Assembly: GCA_036984305.1 (NCBI GenBank)
Contig: BQWY01000001.1
Span: forward strand, 1,116,001 to 1,180,000
From: Nitrospira sp.
GTDB taxonomy: Bacteria; Nitrospirota; Nitrospiria; Nitrospirales; Nitrospiraceae
Reading direction: 5' to 3'
Length of the DNA stretch: 64,000 nucleotides
In this document: one piece after another, positions 27,872-35,911 of the stretch
Position numbering within the stretch: the stretch's first letter is position 1
Layout of the letters: every line of letters begins with the position of its first letter
Program-made: the position numbers and the translations under genes
The notes under the pieces: model-generated
Database searches by the model: none
Seen by the model: the letters and a program-made list of their open reading frames with translations, nothing else
What the model was told of the DNA's origin: nothing

Positions 27872-28744
27872 TCAGCGTGACGCGCAACTCCTGGATGCGG
27901 AATATGCGGCTTTCGGCTTCACCGCTTGAACAAAACCGCTGATGATCCTCCCGTCGATCTCTTTCGCGACAGCGTGACTGTCGAGCCCGGCGCCTATGAG
28001 GAACTCCTTGGCGTCATCAGCCGTGTAGATACGGGTCGGCTCTAAGCTTCCCGCATCAAAGCCGGCTGCCTTGAGTTTCTCCAGGTACTCGGTTTCTTCC
28101 AGCGCTCCAGCCACACAGCCCGCCCACAGTTGTACGTTGTGCCGGATCTCCTTTGGCATCGCGCCGCGAATCACAATGTCCGAGATGGCCAAGCGACCGC
28201 CTGGTTTTAGGACGCGGAAAGCCTCTTTCAGTACCTGATCCTTATCGGGCGAGAGGTTAACCACGCAGTTCGAGATGATGAGGTCCACGGAATTATCCGG
28301 CAGGGGGATGGCCTCGATGTCGCCCTTGAGAAATTCGACATTCGTAACGCCGGCCTTACGTTGGTTTTCCCGGGCCAATGCCAGCATCTCGTCGGTCATG
28401 TCTAGGCCGTATACTTTGCCCCTTGGCCCCACCCGTCGCGCAGCCAGCAGCACGTCGATACCTCCCCCCGACCCTAGGTCCAGAACGGTTGCGCCCGTTT
28501 GGATCGTGACCAACATGGTCGGATTGCCACAGCCAAACGAGGCACGAACCGCGTCATCCGGTAAGCCGATGGTTTGCTCCGCGTGATACAAATTGGCTGT
28601 GATTGGGTCCAGCGCATCGCCTACGAGTGAACTGGCGGAGCCGCAGCATGTGGCCGTCCCGTTATTCGCCTGGCGAGCGGCCTGACCATATTCGCTTCGA
28701 ACAAACGCTTTAATGTCCTCCCATGCCTTCGGTTGCGTTTTCAT
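27872..28744 (-). CDS. arsM: Arsenite S-adenosylmethionine methyltransferase
   Basis: A 290-residue enzyme of the ArsM type. The SAM motif is VLDLGSGGGIDVLLAA. The As(III)-binding cysteines are Cys72 (FGCGNP), Cys160 (SNCVVNLS) and Cys210 (WAGCVAG), with an N-terminal Cys33-Cys34 pair that serves the same role as the extra Cys in algal ArsM. It methylates arsenite to volatile or less charged methylarsenicals. A good AGAGGTGG site precedes the ATG, and a copy of the ArsR box lies directly upstream. This places methylation in the same regulon as efflux. Confidence 0.95.
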   Translation of the reverse strand: MKTQPKAWEDIKAFVRSEYGQAARQANNGTATCCGSASSLVGDALDPITANLYHAEQTIGLPDDAVRASFGCGNPTMLVTIQTGATVLDLGSGGGIDVLLAARRVGPRGKVYGLDMTDEMLALARENQRKAGVTNVEFLKGDIEAIPLPDNSVDLIISNCVVNLSPDKDQVLKEAFRVLKPGGRLAISDIVIRGAMPKEIRHNVQLWAGCVAGALEETEYLEKLKAAGFDAGSLEPTRIYTADDAKEFLIGAGLDSHAVAKEIDGRIISGFVQAVKPKAAYSASRSCASR

Positions 28745-28754
28745 GGCCCACCTC

Positions 28755-28774
28755 TTATATCAAGAGATATTGAT
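28755..28774 (-). promoter_or_regulatory. ArsR box in front of arsM
   Basis: A 20-bp sequence identical to the one before arsR, containing ATCAA-N6-TTGAT at 28759-28774. It lies in the 49-base arsR-arsM gap, 10 bases before the arsM start codon. A TATAAG hexamer overlaps its end on the minus strand, but the -35 is poor, so this may be a secondary promoter or an internal operator. Confidence 0.75.
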
Positions 28775-28793
28775 GCTTAAGAGCAAAAAAAAT

Positions 28794-29114
28794 CTACTCG
28801 CACGCGATCGAAGAACGATCCGCCGCTGGGTTGTCCTTCAACTCCGTCACTAGTTCTTCCAGTTCTTTCAATCCCTCGCAATTGAGCGAATAGTACATCC
28901 AACGACCCTCACGTCGATCCTGCAAAAGGCCAGCATCCTTGAGAACCTTGAGATGGAACGACAGCCGCGATTGTGACGCCTTCATTGTCTCCATGAGTTC
29001 GCAGACACACTGTTCACCCATCTTCAGACGCTCAAGCACCGCAAGCCGTGTCTCATCGGACAGCGCATGAAACAATTGAACAGCCTTCTCGCGAGATGAT
29101 GCATGTGACAGCAT
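28794..29114 (-). CDS. arsR: ArsR-family arsenite-responsive repressor
   Basis: A 106-residue winged-helix repressor. The metalloid site is Cys36-Val-Cys38 in EQCVCELME, the same as the alpha-3 site of E. coli ArsR. The recognition helix follows (KASQSRLSFHLKVLKDAGLL) and then the wing (RREGRWMYYSL). It is the first gene of the operon and has an operator inside its own promoter, so it should repress itself and arsM-acr3-arsC until As(III) binds. The ribosome site is weak, in line with a near-leaderless message. Confidence 0.95.
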   Translation of the reverse strand: MLSHASSREKAVQLFHALSDETRLAVLERLKMGEQCVCELMETMKASQSRLSFHLKVLKDAGLLQDRREGRWMYYSLNCEGLKELEELVTELKDNPAADRSSIACE

Positions 29115-29122
29115 GGAAATCT

Positions 29123-29150
29123 TTTATATCAAGAGATATTGATAAGTCAA
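29123..29150 (-). promoter_or_regulatory. arsR promoter with embedded ArsR box
   Basis: On the minus strand, TTGACT and TATAAA are separated by 16 bases. The spacer and -10 contain the 20-bp box (29124-29143) with ATCAA-N6-TTGAT, so bound ArsR would block polymerase. The -10 ends only eight bases before the ATG, so the arsR transcript must have almost no leader. Confidence 0.8.
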
Positions 29151-29520
29151 GGAGACACATGTAGCCGACTCTGTGGACAATATGGAGTTGGCATACTGGT
29201 GGATGGACAGCAACCGTGTCAGCGAGGCTCAGCCCTCACCCTCGTCCGAAAGTACACGTCGAACTGCTCACCCGAACCATCTTGGATGACACTGTAGCCA
29301 TCGTCCGTACCAGGTACGATGATATAGCTGCCGTCTTTTCAGGTCGTCGATTGAATTTACACCAATCTATCCGTCGTCTGACGTGAGGGAAATACTCCGC
29401 CTAGAAGCTGATCAGCCTGACAGGAACTGAAACAGTCGCGCCTCGCTCCGCGGAGCCGCGATGAGCACCATGACCTCTCGGTCTTGTAAATCCTCTCCAC
29501 GTTTGCGAAGGAGACTATTG
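29144..29520. other. Spacer with a possible gene remnant
   Basis: On the minus strand, 29335-29219 reads about 38 protein-like codons (DGSYIIVPGTDDGYSVIQ, then a Tyr/Arg-containing tail to a TGA) without a start codon. An in-frame TGA lies two codons upstream. It looks like the C-terminal scrap of a lost gene, but it is short and could be chance. Confidence 0.3.
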
Positions 29521-29703
29521 ATGCCCAAGCTCATATCGGCGAAGTACTCGATTGGCGAACAGGTTTCAGCCTTCGCGGCGGCAGCCGAGACCTTATTAAG
29601 CATGGTCGCCATGCAGGAGTCGTTGACCGAAGACGAATGCGCGCTGGTGAGGTATTACCTTGAACGCATTACTGACGACGTCCTGAAAAGGAAGTCGGGT
29701 TAA
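29521..29703 (+). CDS. Small hypothetical protein (60 aa)
   Basis: The ATG follows GAAGGAGA at good spacing. The protein is a predicted two-helix, Ala/Leu/Glu-rich cytoplasmic protein (EQVSAFAAAAETLL, then LTEDECALVRYYLERITDDVL). No family is recognised. It leads a short run of three small same-strand genes. Confidence 0.5.
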   Translation: MPKLISAKYSIGEQVSAFAAAAETLLSMVAMQESLTEDECALVRYYLERITDDVLKRKSG

Positions 29704-29754
29704 GACGTAGAGAGGATGATAGATCGTCTTGGAATGTCGAAAAGGAGTCACGCC

Positions 29755-29940
29755 ATGACAAACTCAGTGCTCCCCCAGTATTCGTTCCTCTGTGCAGCGT
29801 GCTATCCGACAGTGGCCGGGCAAGATCCCACTGATCACTCATATGAGCCATTCAGCGGACCGTGTGACCGATGCGGCAAAGTAGATTTCACCTTGGTTCT
29901 CTGGAACAAGGATTTCATCCGAAGATACGTGAATGGCTAA
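29755..29940 (+). CDS. Small double-CxxC protein, copy 1 (61 aa)
   Basis: The ATG follows AAAGGAG. Cys pairs CAAC and CDRC are arranged as Y-x-FLCAACYP...AGQDP...EPFSGPCDRCGK, with a hydrophobic W-x-x-D end. It should bind one zinc as a rubredoxin-like or zinc-ribbon knuckle. A clear paralog lies 145 bases downstream. The family is unknown to me. Confidence 0.7.
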   Translation: MTNSVLPQYSFLCAACYPTVAGQDPTDHSYEPFSGPCDRCGKVDFTLVLWNKDFIRRYVNG

Positions 29941-30085
29941 CGCCCGTCACGAGGATCGAGAGCCTGGCGCCACATGAATAGAAGATCGCGGCGCAGTTCG
30001 GCGTACGGGTGACGCGCCTCCCGATATGTCCGCAAAGCCGACGAGTCAATAGTTACTTGTGGATCGTTGAGCAGAGGAGACCGTG

Positions 30086-30268
30086 ATGACCAGTCCAGCG
30101 CCCTCAAACCAATATGTTCTTTGTAGGGGATGCTACCGGAAGCTGGCCGGGGAGGACACCGGTGAGAAGGGACCTGAACCTCTCATCGGAGTGTGCGACC
30201 GCTGCGGAAAAAGTGATGCCGCCGTGATTCCTTGGAGCAGAGATTCCACACCGTCCAGGAGCAGCTAA
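30086..30268 (+). CDS. Small double-CxxC protein, copy 2 (60 aa)
   Basis: The ATG follows AGAGGAGA. It has the same layout as copy 1: YVLCRGCYRKLAGED, then EPLIGVCDRCGKSD and IPWSRDS. Roughly 40 percent of residues match by eye, including all four Cys, CY, AG-D, EP, the CDRCGK block and W-x-x-D. This is a tandem duplication that has diverged well beyond recent copying. Confidence 0.7.
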   Translation: MTSPAPSNQYVLCRGCYRKLAGEDTGEKGPEPLIGVCDRCGKSDAAVIPWSRDSTPSRSS

Positions 30269-30346
30269 TGGAACGGTCGGAAGGAAGTATGGAGCGGGAA
30301 GAAGCGGTGCAACGAACTTCCTGCACGTGACAGACTCGTTCAAGGG

Positions 30347-31102
30347 TTAGTCAGGTTGTGATGCGAGTGCTGATGAGCGCATAAGCTCTTGGAGAAGCCG
30401 TTCTGCTTCCGGCTTATATTGACGCTCCCAGGTGTAGCGGTAGTGGGGATGCTGGGCATGAATGACGCGTTCCAACTGCTGCCGTGCCTCCTCAAGCCGA
30501 CCCTGTTTCCGATACAGTTTCGCCACCAGAATGCGAGCGTGGGTGTACCTGCCATCCGATGCAATGGCTCGTTCGAGGTAGGACTGCGCCTTGGTCTCGT
30601 CGCCACCGAGAAACCAGGGCAATTCGATGAGCAGACCTCCAAGCATTTGGAGCGCTTGCGCGTGCGTGGGATCGAGTGCGATGGCCTGTTCCGCGCATCG
30701 CCGGACTTCCTTAACCGCAAACGCGGCATTGGCCATGCCTCGAAGGCGCTCCGCACTGCCCAGATTGACGGCATGAAAGAAATGTGCGTCCGCATTCCTT
30801 TCATCCAATTCAATCGCCTTTTGGGCGGCCTTCGCACCGGCCTCGTATGCCTCGAGGCGTTTCGCCTTGTCCGTCACAAGGTCATCGCCAACGTCAAAGT
30901 ACGTTTCTGACAACTGAACGAGCAGGGATGGTGAGAGGGGATCACTGCGCACTTGAGCTTCGAGTGACAACAGCTGAGTCCGAAGCGATTGTGGATAATC
31001 GACCGGCATGTCATTCCGCTGGGCGGACGCTACGATCGGTAGCGCGAGACTGCCGATGATGAACAGGCACGAGAGGGATCCGACGAAGGGTGCCGACCTC
31101 AC
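30347..31102 (-). CDS. Secreted TPR protein
   Basis: A 251-residue protein starting at a GTG behind AGGAGG. A signal peptide ends at VASA. TPR units follow: SPSLLVQLSETYFDVGDD, AAQKAIELDERNADAHFF, AEQAIALDPTHAQALQML, SYLERAIASDGRYTHARI and ARQQLERVIHAQHPHYRY. It overlaps the stop of the upstream hydrolase by four bases (GTGA), which implies translational coupling. Its role with the hydrolase is unknown. Confidence 0.8.
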   Translation of the reverse strand: MRSAPFVGSLSCLFIIGSLALPIVASAQRNDMPVDYPQSLRTQLLSLEAQVRSDPLSPSLLVQLSETYFDVGDDLVTDKAKRLEAYEAGAKAAQKAIELDERNADAHFFHAVNLGSAERLRGMANAAFAVKEVRRCAEQAIALDPTHAQALQMLGGLLIELPWFLGGDETKAQSYLERAIASDGRYTHARILVAKLYRKQGRLEEARQQLERVIHAQHPHYRYTWERQYKPEAERLLQELMRSSALASQPD

Positions 31103-31833
31103 AATGCGCCTTCCTCCTGTTGGTCTGGAGGCGACGGATGATGAACATTCATGAACCCACCGATGACCTGCGCGGCACTCGTTGGATTGGTATACAGCGC
31201 AAAGTGATTACCTTCCATCATATGCACACGTATCGAGGGTCGCGTCCGCACGATGTCCTGCACGTTCCGATAGGGGACGACGCGATCATGGCGGCCAGCC
31301 AGACAGAGAACAGGCCGTGGACAGGTGCGAAGTTGCTCACGAGCGTCCACGGCCAGTACGGCCCTGATCCGGCCCGCCACCATTCGGGTGTTGACCCGTC
31401 TCCACGTCTCGCATTTGTCGCGCCACAACTCACAGCCCGATCGTTGAGTAAGCCAGAGTGGAAGACGTCTGCCCGCGCGTATGGCCCAAATCATCGGCGT
31501 GACCGCGGCAAATCGGAGACGAACGTACTGCGGGCGTGGAGGACGTAGAAAGGTTGAGACCAGTATCACACCCTGCACGCTTTCCGGTTGAGCGGCCGCA
31601 AGCATCAGAGCCAGCGGGCCGGAAAAAGACCACCCAAGTACGTGGTATTGCGAGATTCCTTTCAACGCCTTGCTGACGACGGACAAAAGGCGTGGGTAGT
31701 CGGCTGGGGCGGTGGCCGGAAAACACACGACGTGCGGGTGGATCCAGGGAGGAAGGGCTCTCAACAGAGGCCTGAAAAAGACCTCGGTTCCGTCGAGACC
31801 GGGCAAGAGGACGAGGGTCAAGGGTAGTGCCAT
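31099..31833 (-). CDS. Alpha/beta hydrolase
   Basis: A 244-residue cytoplasmic hydrolase. The oxyanion strand is LVLLPGLDGTEVFF, the nucleophile Ser69 sits in LGWSFSGP, the acid is in LAGRHDRVVP, and the His is in EGNHFALY. The opening resembles esterases of the pimeloyl-carrier-protein and lipase groups, but no specific activity can be assigned. The nucleophile elbow is GWSFS, not the strict GxSxG. It is the upstream partner of the TPR lipid-free secreted protein through a GTGA overlap. Confidence 0.85.
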   Translation of the reverse strand: MALPLTLVLLPGLDGTEVFFRPLLRALPPWIHPHVVCFPATAPADYPRLLSVVSKALKGISQYHVLGWSFSGPLALMLAAAQPESVQGVILVSTFLRPPRPQYVRLRFAAVTPMIWAIRAGRRLPLWLTQRSGCELWRDKCETWRRVNTRMVAGRIRAVLAVDAREQLRTCPRPVLCLAGRHDRVVPYRNVQDIVRTRPSIRVHMMEGNHFALYTNPTSAAQVIGGFMNVHHPSPPDQQEEGAL

Positions 31834-32142
31834 GAGGGACCGGATCGTCGGTGCGTGCGTCCATTCTGGTAAGCCACATCCCTGTGGTCAAGCGATGGAA
31901 CTCCGGGTAACGCATTTTTGATCGAACATTGAGGCTTGTCATGATCGAGGTCTGTTGACGGCTCTTCGCAACGTCTTCTCCCGCCTTGATCGGTCCTGTG
32001 ATGCAGTCAAAGTGTGTGCTTTTCGCAACGTCCCACCCGGATAGTTCACACGAACTTAGGACTAATACTGCCAAAGTTGAAACATAGCGACGGTAGATTT
32101 ACGCCGTGACACTGATGAAACTCATGCATCGCACTGGAGACA
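31834..32142. other. Divergent spacer before the lipid cluster
   Basis: No gene is supported. It must contain the promoter of the four-gene cluster that starts at 32143 and of the hydrolase pair, but no clear hexamer pair was found. Confidence 0.35.
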
Positions 32143-32982
32143 ATGTGGGTGAATAAACAATCTGGCCCTCCACCCCTATCCTTTAGGACCGTCTGGATTT
32201 CCGATATACATCTCGGCTTCCGCGGCTGCAGCGCCGATCATCTGCTGGATTTTCTGCACTCCGTGCGCTGCGACGTTCTCTACCTTGTCGGCGACATTAT
32301 CGATGTGTGGGAGATGCGGAAGCGCCTCTTTTGGCCCCAGTCGCATAACAACGTGGTGCGGACTATTTTGGGAAAGGCCAAACATGGAACCCGAGTCGTC
32401 TATGTGCCGGGCAACCACGACGAGGTCCTGAGAGACTTCCACGACATGACGTTTGGCAACGTGCATATCGTGGAGGACGTCATCCATACGAATGCCGATG
32501 GCCGCCGGCTGCTTGTCACACACGGAGATAAGTTCGATAGCGTGGTCCGCTGTTCCAAGGCCGTCGCGATGTTGGGCAGTCGCTTGTACGACTCGCTCCT
32601 CAAGGTGAATACCGTCGTCCATGGCGTGCGGCGACGGTTGAAATTGCCCTACTGGTCGCTTGCGGGATACCTGAAACATAAGGTCAAGAACGCGGTCCAA
32701 TTCATCAGTAATTTCGAAGCGGCCGTCTCGTTCGAGGCGGCGCGGCTGAATGTCGACGGGGTCGTGTGCGGGCATATCCACCGTCCGGAAATCGCACGGC
32801 TCAATAACATCATCTATTGCAATTGCGGTGACTGGGTGGAGAGTTGCAGTGCGTTGGTGGAGCATCATGACGGCAGCCTCGAACTGCTTCGGTGGGCCGA
32901 TACCATGTCGAGTTTGAAATGGGCGCGATTCGACGACTTGAAGGACTTAACCCTGTTTCCGGATGAAGCGCTTGTCAGCTGA
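32143..32982 (+). CDS. LpxH-like UDP-2,3-diacylglucosamine diphosphatase family metallophosphoesterase
   Basis: A 279-residue enzyme with all calcineurin-like metal motifs: DIHLG (21), GDIID (50-54), GNHDE (90-94), THGDKFD (126-132) and CGHIHRPE (about 206-213). The insertion around residues 140-175 fits the LpxH-like branch common in alpha- and beta-proteobacteria. In true LpxH the reaction cleaves UDP-diacylglucosamine to lipid X. Its neighbours here are not lipid A genes but an aminotransferase, a methyltransferase and a glycosyltransferase, so it may cleave another nucleotide- or phospho-lipid. An in-frame GTG two codons downstream is an alternative start. Confidence 0.88.
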   Translation: MWVNKQSGPPPLSFRTVWISDIHLGFRGCSADHLLDFLHSVRCDVLYLVGDIIDVWEMRKRLFWPQSHNNVVRTILGKAKHGTRVVYVPGNHDEVLRDFHDMTFGNVHIVEDVIHTNADGRRLLVTHGDKFDSVVRCSKAVAMLGSRLYDSLLKVNTVVHGVRRRLKLPYWSLAGYLKHKVKNAVQFISNFEAAVSFEAARLNVDGVVCGHIHRPEIARLNNIIYCNCGDWVESCSALVEHHDGSLELLRWADTMSSLKWARFDDLKDLTLFPDEALVS

Positions 32983-33032
32983 GAGTGTAGACGCTGATCG
33001 ATGCTCATCCGTATGACCTACAGGAGGGATTG

Positions 33033-35339
33033 ATGCTGGGTGATGTCGTGGACAAGTGGAATCGTTGCGCCGCGGACCTGGCGCTCGAGCACTGTGGTGT
33101 AGATGCGACCGATCTTATGGTGGTGCTGATCCTTGCCGCTCTTGCCATAGGCGGGCTGGTTGCGCTCAGCCGGTTGCCACGGGTCTTGGCCTTGTTGCAG
33201 GCACGCTCGTTCACTCCTGCGCTCTCCAGATTGTTGTCGAGGTGGGTCAAATCGAACGACTATTCTGAACGGGAATTTTTCCAGGCCGATGGCGCCGACC
33301 AGGATGTCGCGGCTGCGCGCGCCGTTGCGCTTGATCGGCTGAGCCATCATTTTCGGTCGGAACATGGGCGATCCGCCGAATGGGGACGCGCGATTCGAGA
33401 GAGCTTTTCTGATTTGCGTTTTACCGACACCGGCCGGGTGCCGTTTCCCTTTGCTCGGGTCATGCGGGAGCGATTCGATCTGTGCTCGGTCGTGACCGCC
33501 TCGGAAGGCCCGTATCTACGTGATCTCGACGGTCACAAGGAGATGGACGTCACCGGCTCCTACGGGGTCAATGTGGCGGGCTACGACCGATACAAGGAAT
33601 GGATTCAGAAGGGGTGGGATCGAGTGAAAGATCTCGGCCCCGTCCTTGGCCCCCTTCATCCGATTGTGTCCGACAACATTGCCATGCTGAAGTCTGTCTC
33701 GAAACTGGACGAGGTGTCGTTCCATATGAGCGGGACCGAAGCGGTCATGGCGGCCATTCGTCTGGTGCGCTTCAATACCAAGAAGAAAGTGATCGTCTGC
33801 TTTGCGGGGGCCTACCACGGCTGGTGGGACGGTGTTCAGCCCGGCCTTGGCAGCGAGCGAGACATCAATGACTGTGTGACCCTGAAGGACGTCACGCTCG
33901 CGTCGCTCGACGCAATCCGTCACATGAAAGACAAGATTGCAGGCGTCATCGTCAATCCTATCCAGTCCTTTCATCCGAACTCGCCTCCGCCCAGCGATGC
34001 GATCTTGCTGACCAGTGAGGTCCGGAAAACCGAAGAACCTCACACACGATATGGACTCTGGCTGCGTCGTCTCCGGGAGGTGTGCACGGAGTGTGACATT
34101 CCCTTGATCTTCGATGAAGTGTACTCCGGTTTCCGCCTCGCCCCCGGGGGAGCCCAGGAGTTCTTCGGTGTGCACGCCGACCTGGTTGTGTACGGCAAGA
34201 CGATCGGAGGCGGCCTTCCCGTTGGAGTCTGTTGCGGAAGGAAAGACTTGATGCGCCGATTCGATCCGGAACGGCCCATGCGGCTGGCGTACGTCATTGG
34301 AACCTTTTCAGCACATCCGCTGGTCATGGGGGCGATGAATGAGTTCCTCCGGTGGGTGTGCCGTCCACAGGCCTATCAGCTCTATGAGGAGTCAAACCAT
34401 CGCTGTACGGCATGGGCGGGCTCGGTCAACCGGGTGATGGCGGATCGTAAGCTGCCAATCCGCGTCGTCAACATCGCCACCGTATGGACGATTCTGTTCC
34501 AACAACCGGGTCGGTACAACTGGTTGCTGCAGTACTACCTACGAGCAGAGGGCGTCGTGTTGAGTTGGGTCGGAACAGGTCGGTGCCTCAGCAATATGAG
34601 CTTTACCGATCAACACTACGCGGAACTAACAGACCGGGTACTTCGGGCGGCCACGCGCATGCATCAGGACAAATGGTGGCTGGATGGCCTCGAACAGCCG
34701 GAACGGAGGAGGGCGATGAAGACACGTCTGGTATGGGAAATGCTCGGCAGCCTCGTGCGAATTCCGCGTCCCATGCAAACCTTCTACTCAGAAGTCATGC
34801 GTCGCAAGCATGACGATCATGTCGCGTCGCACAGTCATCCGTTGAATCAACTGTTCCACCTCCTCAGTTCGAGCGTCTTCATCTACTGCTACGTGCTGAT
34901 TTTTACCGACCTGACGACCGCCGTGTCGGCCGGGCTCGCGGCGCTGTTGGTTCGACAGCTTGGGCATGCGCTCATCGAGCCGCCATGTCACGATAAGGAA
35001 GAACTGCTGTTGGGATTCACTACGCCGAGCAAAACGGCGATCGTCTCCGCCTACGTCCTGATCGCGATCGCCAATGTATTGGTGGCGAGCAGTTGGTCCT
35101 TGGCAGCGCTGGCGGACCGCATCCCAGCTGTGGCTCAGCAATGGTTCGGGCTGACGGTCGTCGTGGTACTGGGCCGGGTGGCCTATCTGACCTGGTTACA
35201 CGACATTCGAACCTCGATGATCTGGTTCATCAAACTCATCACGGATCCGTTTACCGATATCGTGGCCTATCTGCCGCGCACAGTCGACGCCTGGAAGGCG
35301 TTCTTGCCCCCCTACGCCGGGAGCCACAAGCAGGGATGA
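33033..35339 (+). CDS. Class-III PLP aminotransferase fused to an Mpo1/DUF962-like membrane domain
   Basis: A 768-residue fusion behind AGGAGGGA. An N-terminal transmembrane helix lies at about residues 25-50. A glutamate-1-semialdehyde-aminomutase-like aminotransferase spans about 110-560, with FAGAYHGWWDG, the Asp/Glu pair in LIFDEVYSGFR and the PLP Lys389 in VVYGKTIGGGLPVG. From about 590 a four-helix membrane domain follows, with HSHPLNQLFH and RQLGHALIEP, which match the His motifs of Mpo1/DUF962. Yeast Mpo1 is an iron dioxygenase acting on 2-hydroxy fatty acids. The fusion suggests action on a membrane lipid or long-chain keto compound. The stop overlaps the next gene by ATGA. Confidence 0.8.
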   Translation: MLGDVVDKWNRCAADLALEHCGVDATDLMVVLILAALAIGGLVALSRLPRVLALLQARSFTPALSRLLSRWVKSNDYSEREFFQADGADQDVAAARAVALDRLSHHFRSEHGRSAEWGRAIRESFSDLRFTDTGRVPFPFARVMRERFDLCSVVTASEGPYLRDLDGHKEMDVTGSYGVNVAGYDRYKEWIQKGWDRVKDLGPVLGPLHPIVSDNIAMLKSVSKLDEVSFHMSGTEAVMAAIRLVRFNTKKKVIVCFAGAYHGWWDGVQPGLGSERDINDCVTLKDVTLASLDAIRHMKDKIAGVIVNPIQSFHPNSPPPSDAILLTSEVRKTEEPHTRYGLWLRRLREVCTECDIPLIFDEVYSGFRLAPGGAQEFFGVHADLVVYGKTIGGGLPVGVCCGRKDLMRRFDPERPMRLAYVIGTFSAHPLVMGAMNEFLRWVCRPQAYQLYEESNHRCTAWAGSVNRVMADRKLPIRVVNIATVWTILFQQPGRYNWLLQYYLRAEGVVLSWVGTGRCLSNMSFTDQHYAELTDRVLRAATRMHQDKWWLDGLEQPERRRAMKTRLVWEMLGSLVRIPRPMQTFYSEVMRRKHDDHVASHSHPLNQLFHLLSSSVFIYCYVLIFTDLTTAVSAGLAALLVRQLGHALIEPPCHDKEELLLGFTTPSKTAIVSAYVLIAIANVLVASSWSLAALADRIPAVAQQWFGLTVVVVLGRVAYLTWLHDIRTSMIWFIKLITDPFTDIVAYLPRTVDAWKAFLPPYAGSHKQG

Positions 35340-35872
35340 CCCTCTGGAGCCTGCTGGTCGCTGCCGGTGCGCTGAGTCTCGAGCGGGTCTGCTATGCGTG
35401 GGTCTGGCACAATCCCAACGCGTTCCGTCACTGGTGTGCTCACCCAGTGGTGGCGTCGATGGGTGAGCCGGTGGATGTGCTGCGCAATTTGTTCGTGGGT
35501 TTCAAGACCCTTCAGTTGGCCGTGTTCGTATGGTGGTGCTACCTCCATGGCGACGGCGACCTTCGGCCTCCGGGAGTGGATGGATTTTGGATCGGCGTGG
35601 GAGGGGTTCTGATCGCCCTTGGGCAGCTGCTGAACCTCGGCGTGTTCGTCCAGTTAGGGAAGATCGGGGTGTTTTACGGCAATAAATTCGGCTATCACGT
35701 GCCCTGGTGCCAGAAATTCCCCTTCACCGTGTTCCGCCATCCCCAATATGTCGGTGCCGTGCTGTCCGTGTGGGGATTTTTTGTGTCGACGCGATTTCCT
35801 CACGACGACTGGTTCGTCTTGCCGATCTTGCAGACCGGATACTATCTGGCCGGGGCGTACCTTGAGCAGTAA
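35336..35872 (+). CDS. PEMT-like phospholipid/isoprenylcysteine methyltransferase family protein
   Basis: A 178-residue membrane protein starting inside the preceding stop (ATGA). It has about four hydrophobic segments. Conserved C-terminal elements of phosphatidylethanolamine N-methyltransferases are present: VFYGNKFGYHVPWCQKFPF, then FRHPQYVGAVLSVWG, which contains the RHPxYxG SAM-binding motif, and an acidic GAYLEQ end. It should methylate an amino head group or similar acceptor at the membrane. Being coupled to an aminotransferase, it could methylate the amine that enzyme installs; this is inference. Confidence 0.85.
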   Translation: MTLWSLLVAAGALSLERVCYAWVWHNPNAFRHWCAHPVVASMGEPVDVLRNLFVGFKTLQLAVFVWWCYLHGDGDLRPPGVDGFWIGVGGVLIALGQLLNLGVFVQLGKIGVFYGNKFGYHVPWCQKFPFTVFRHPQYVGAVLSVWGFFVSTRFPHDDWFVLPILQTGYYLAGAYLEQ

Positions 35873-35911
35873 GATGCGGTTCCATCGAGCGCGTAGCACG
35901 GAGAGGCACGC

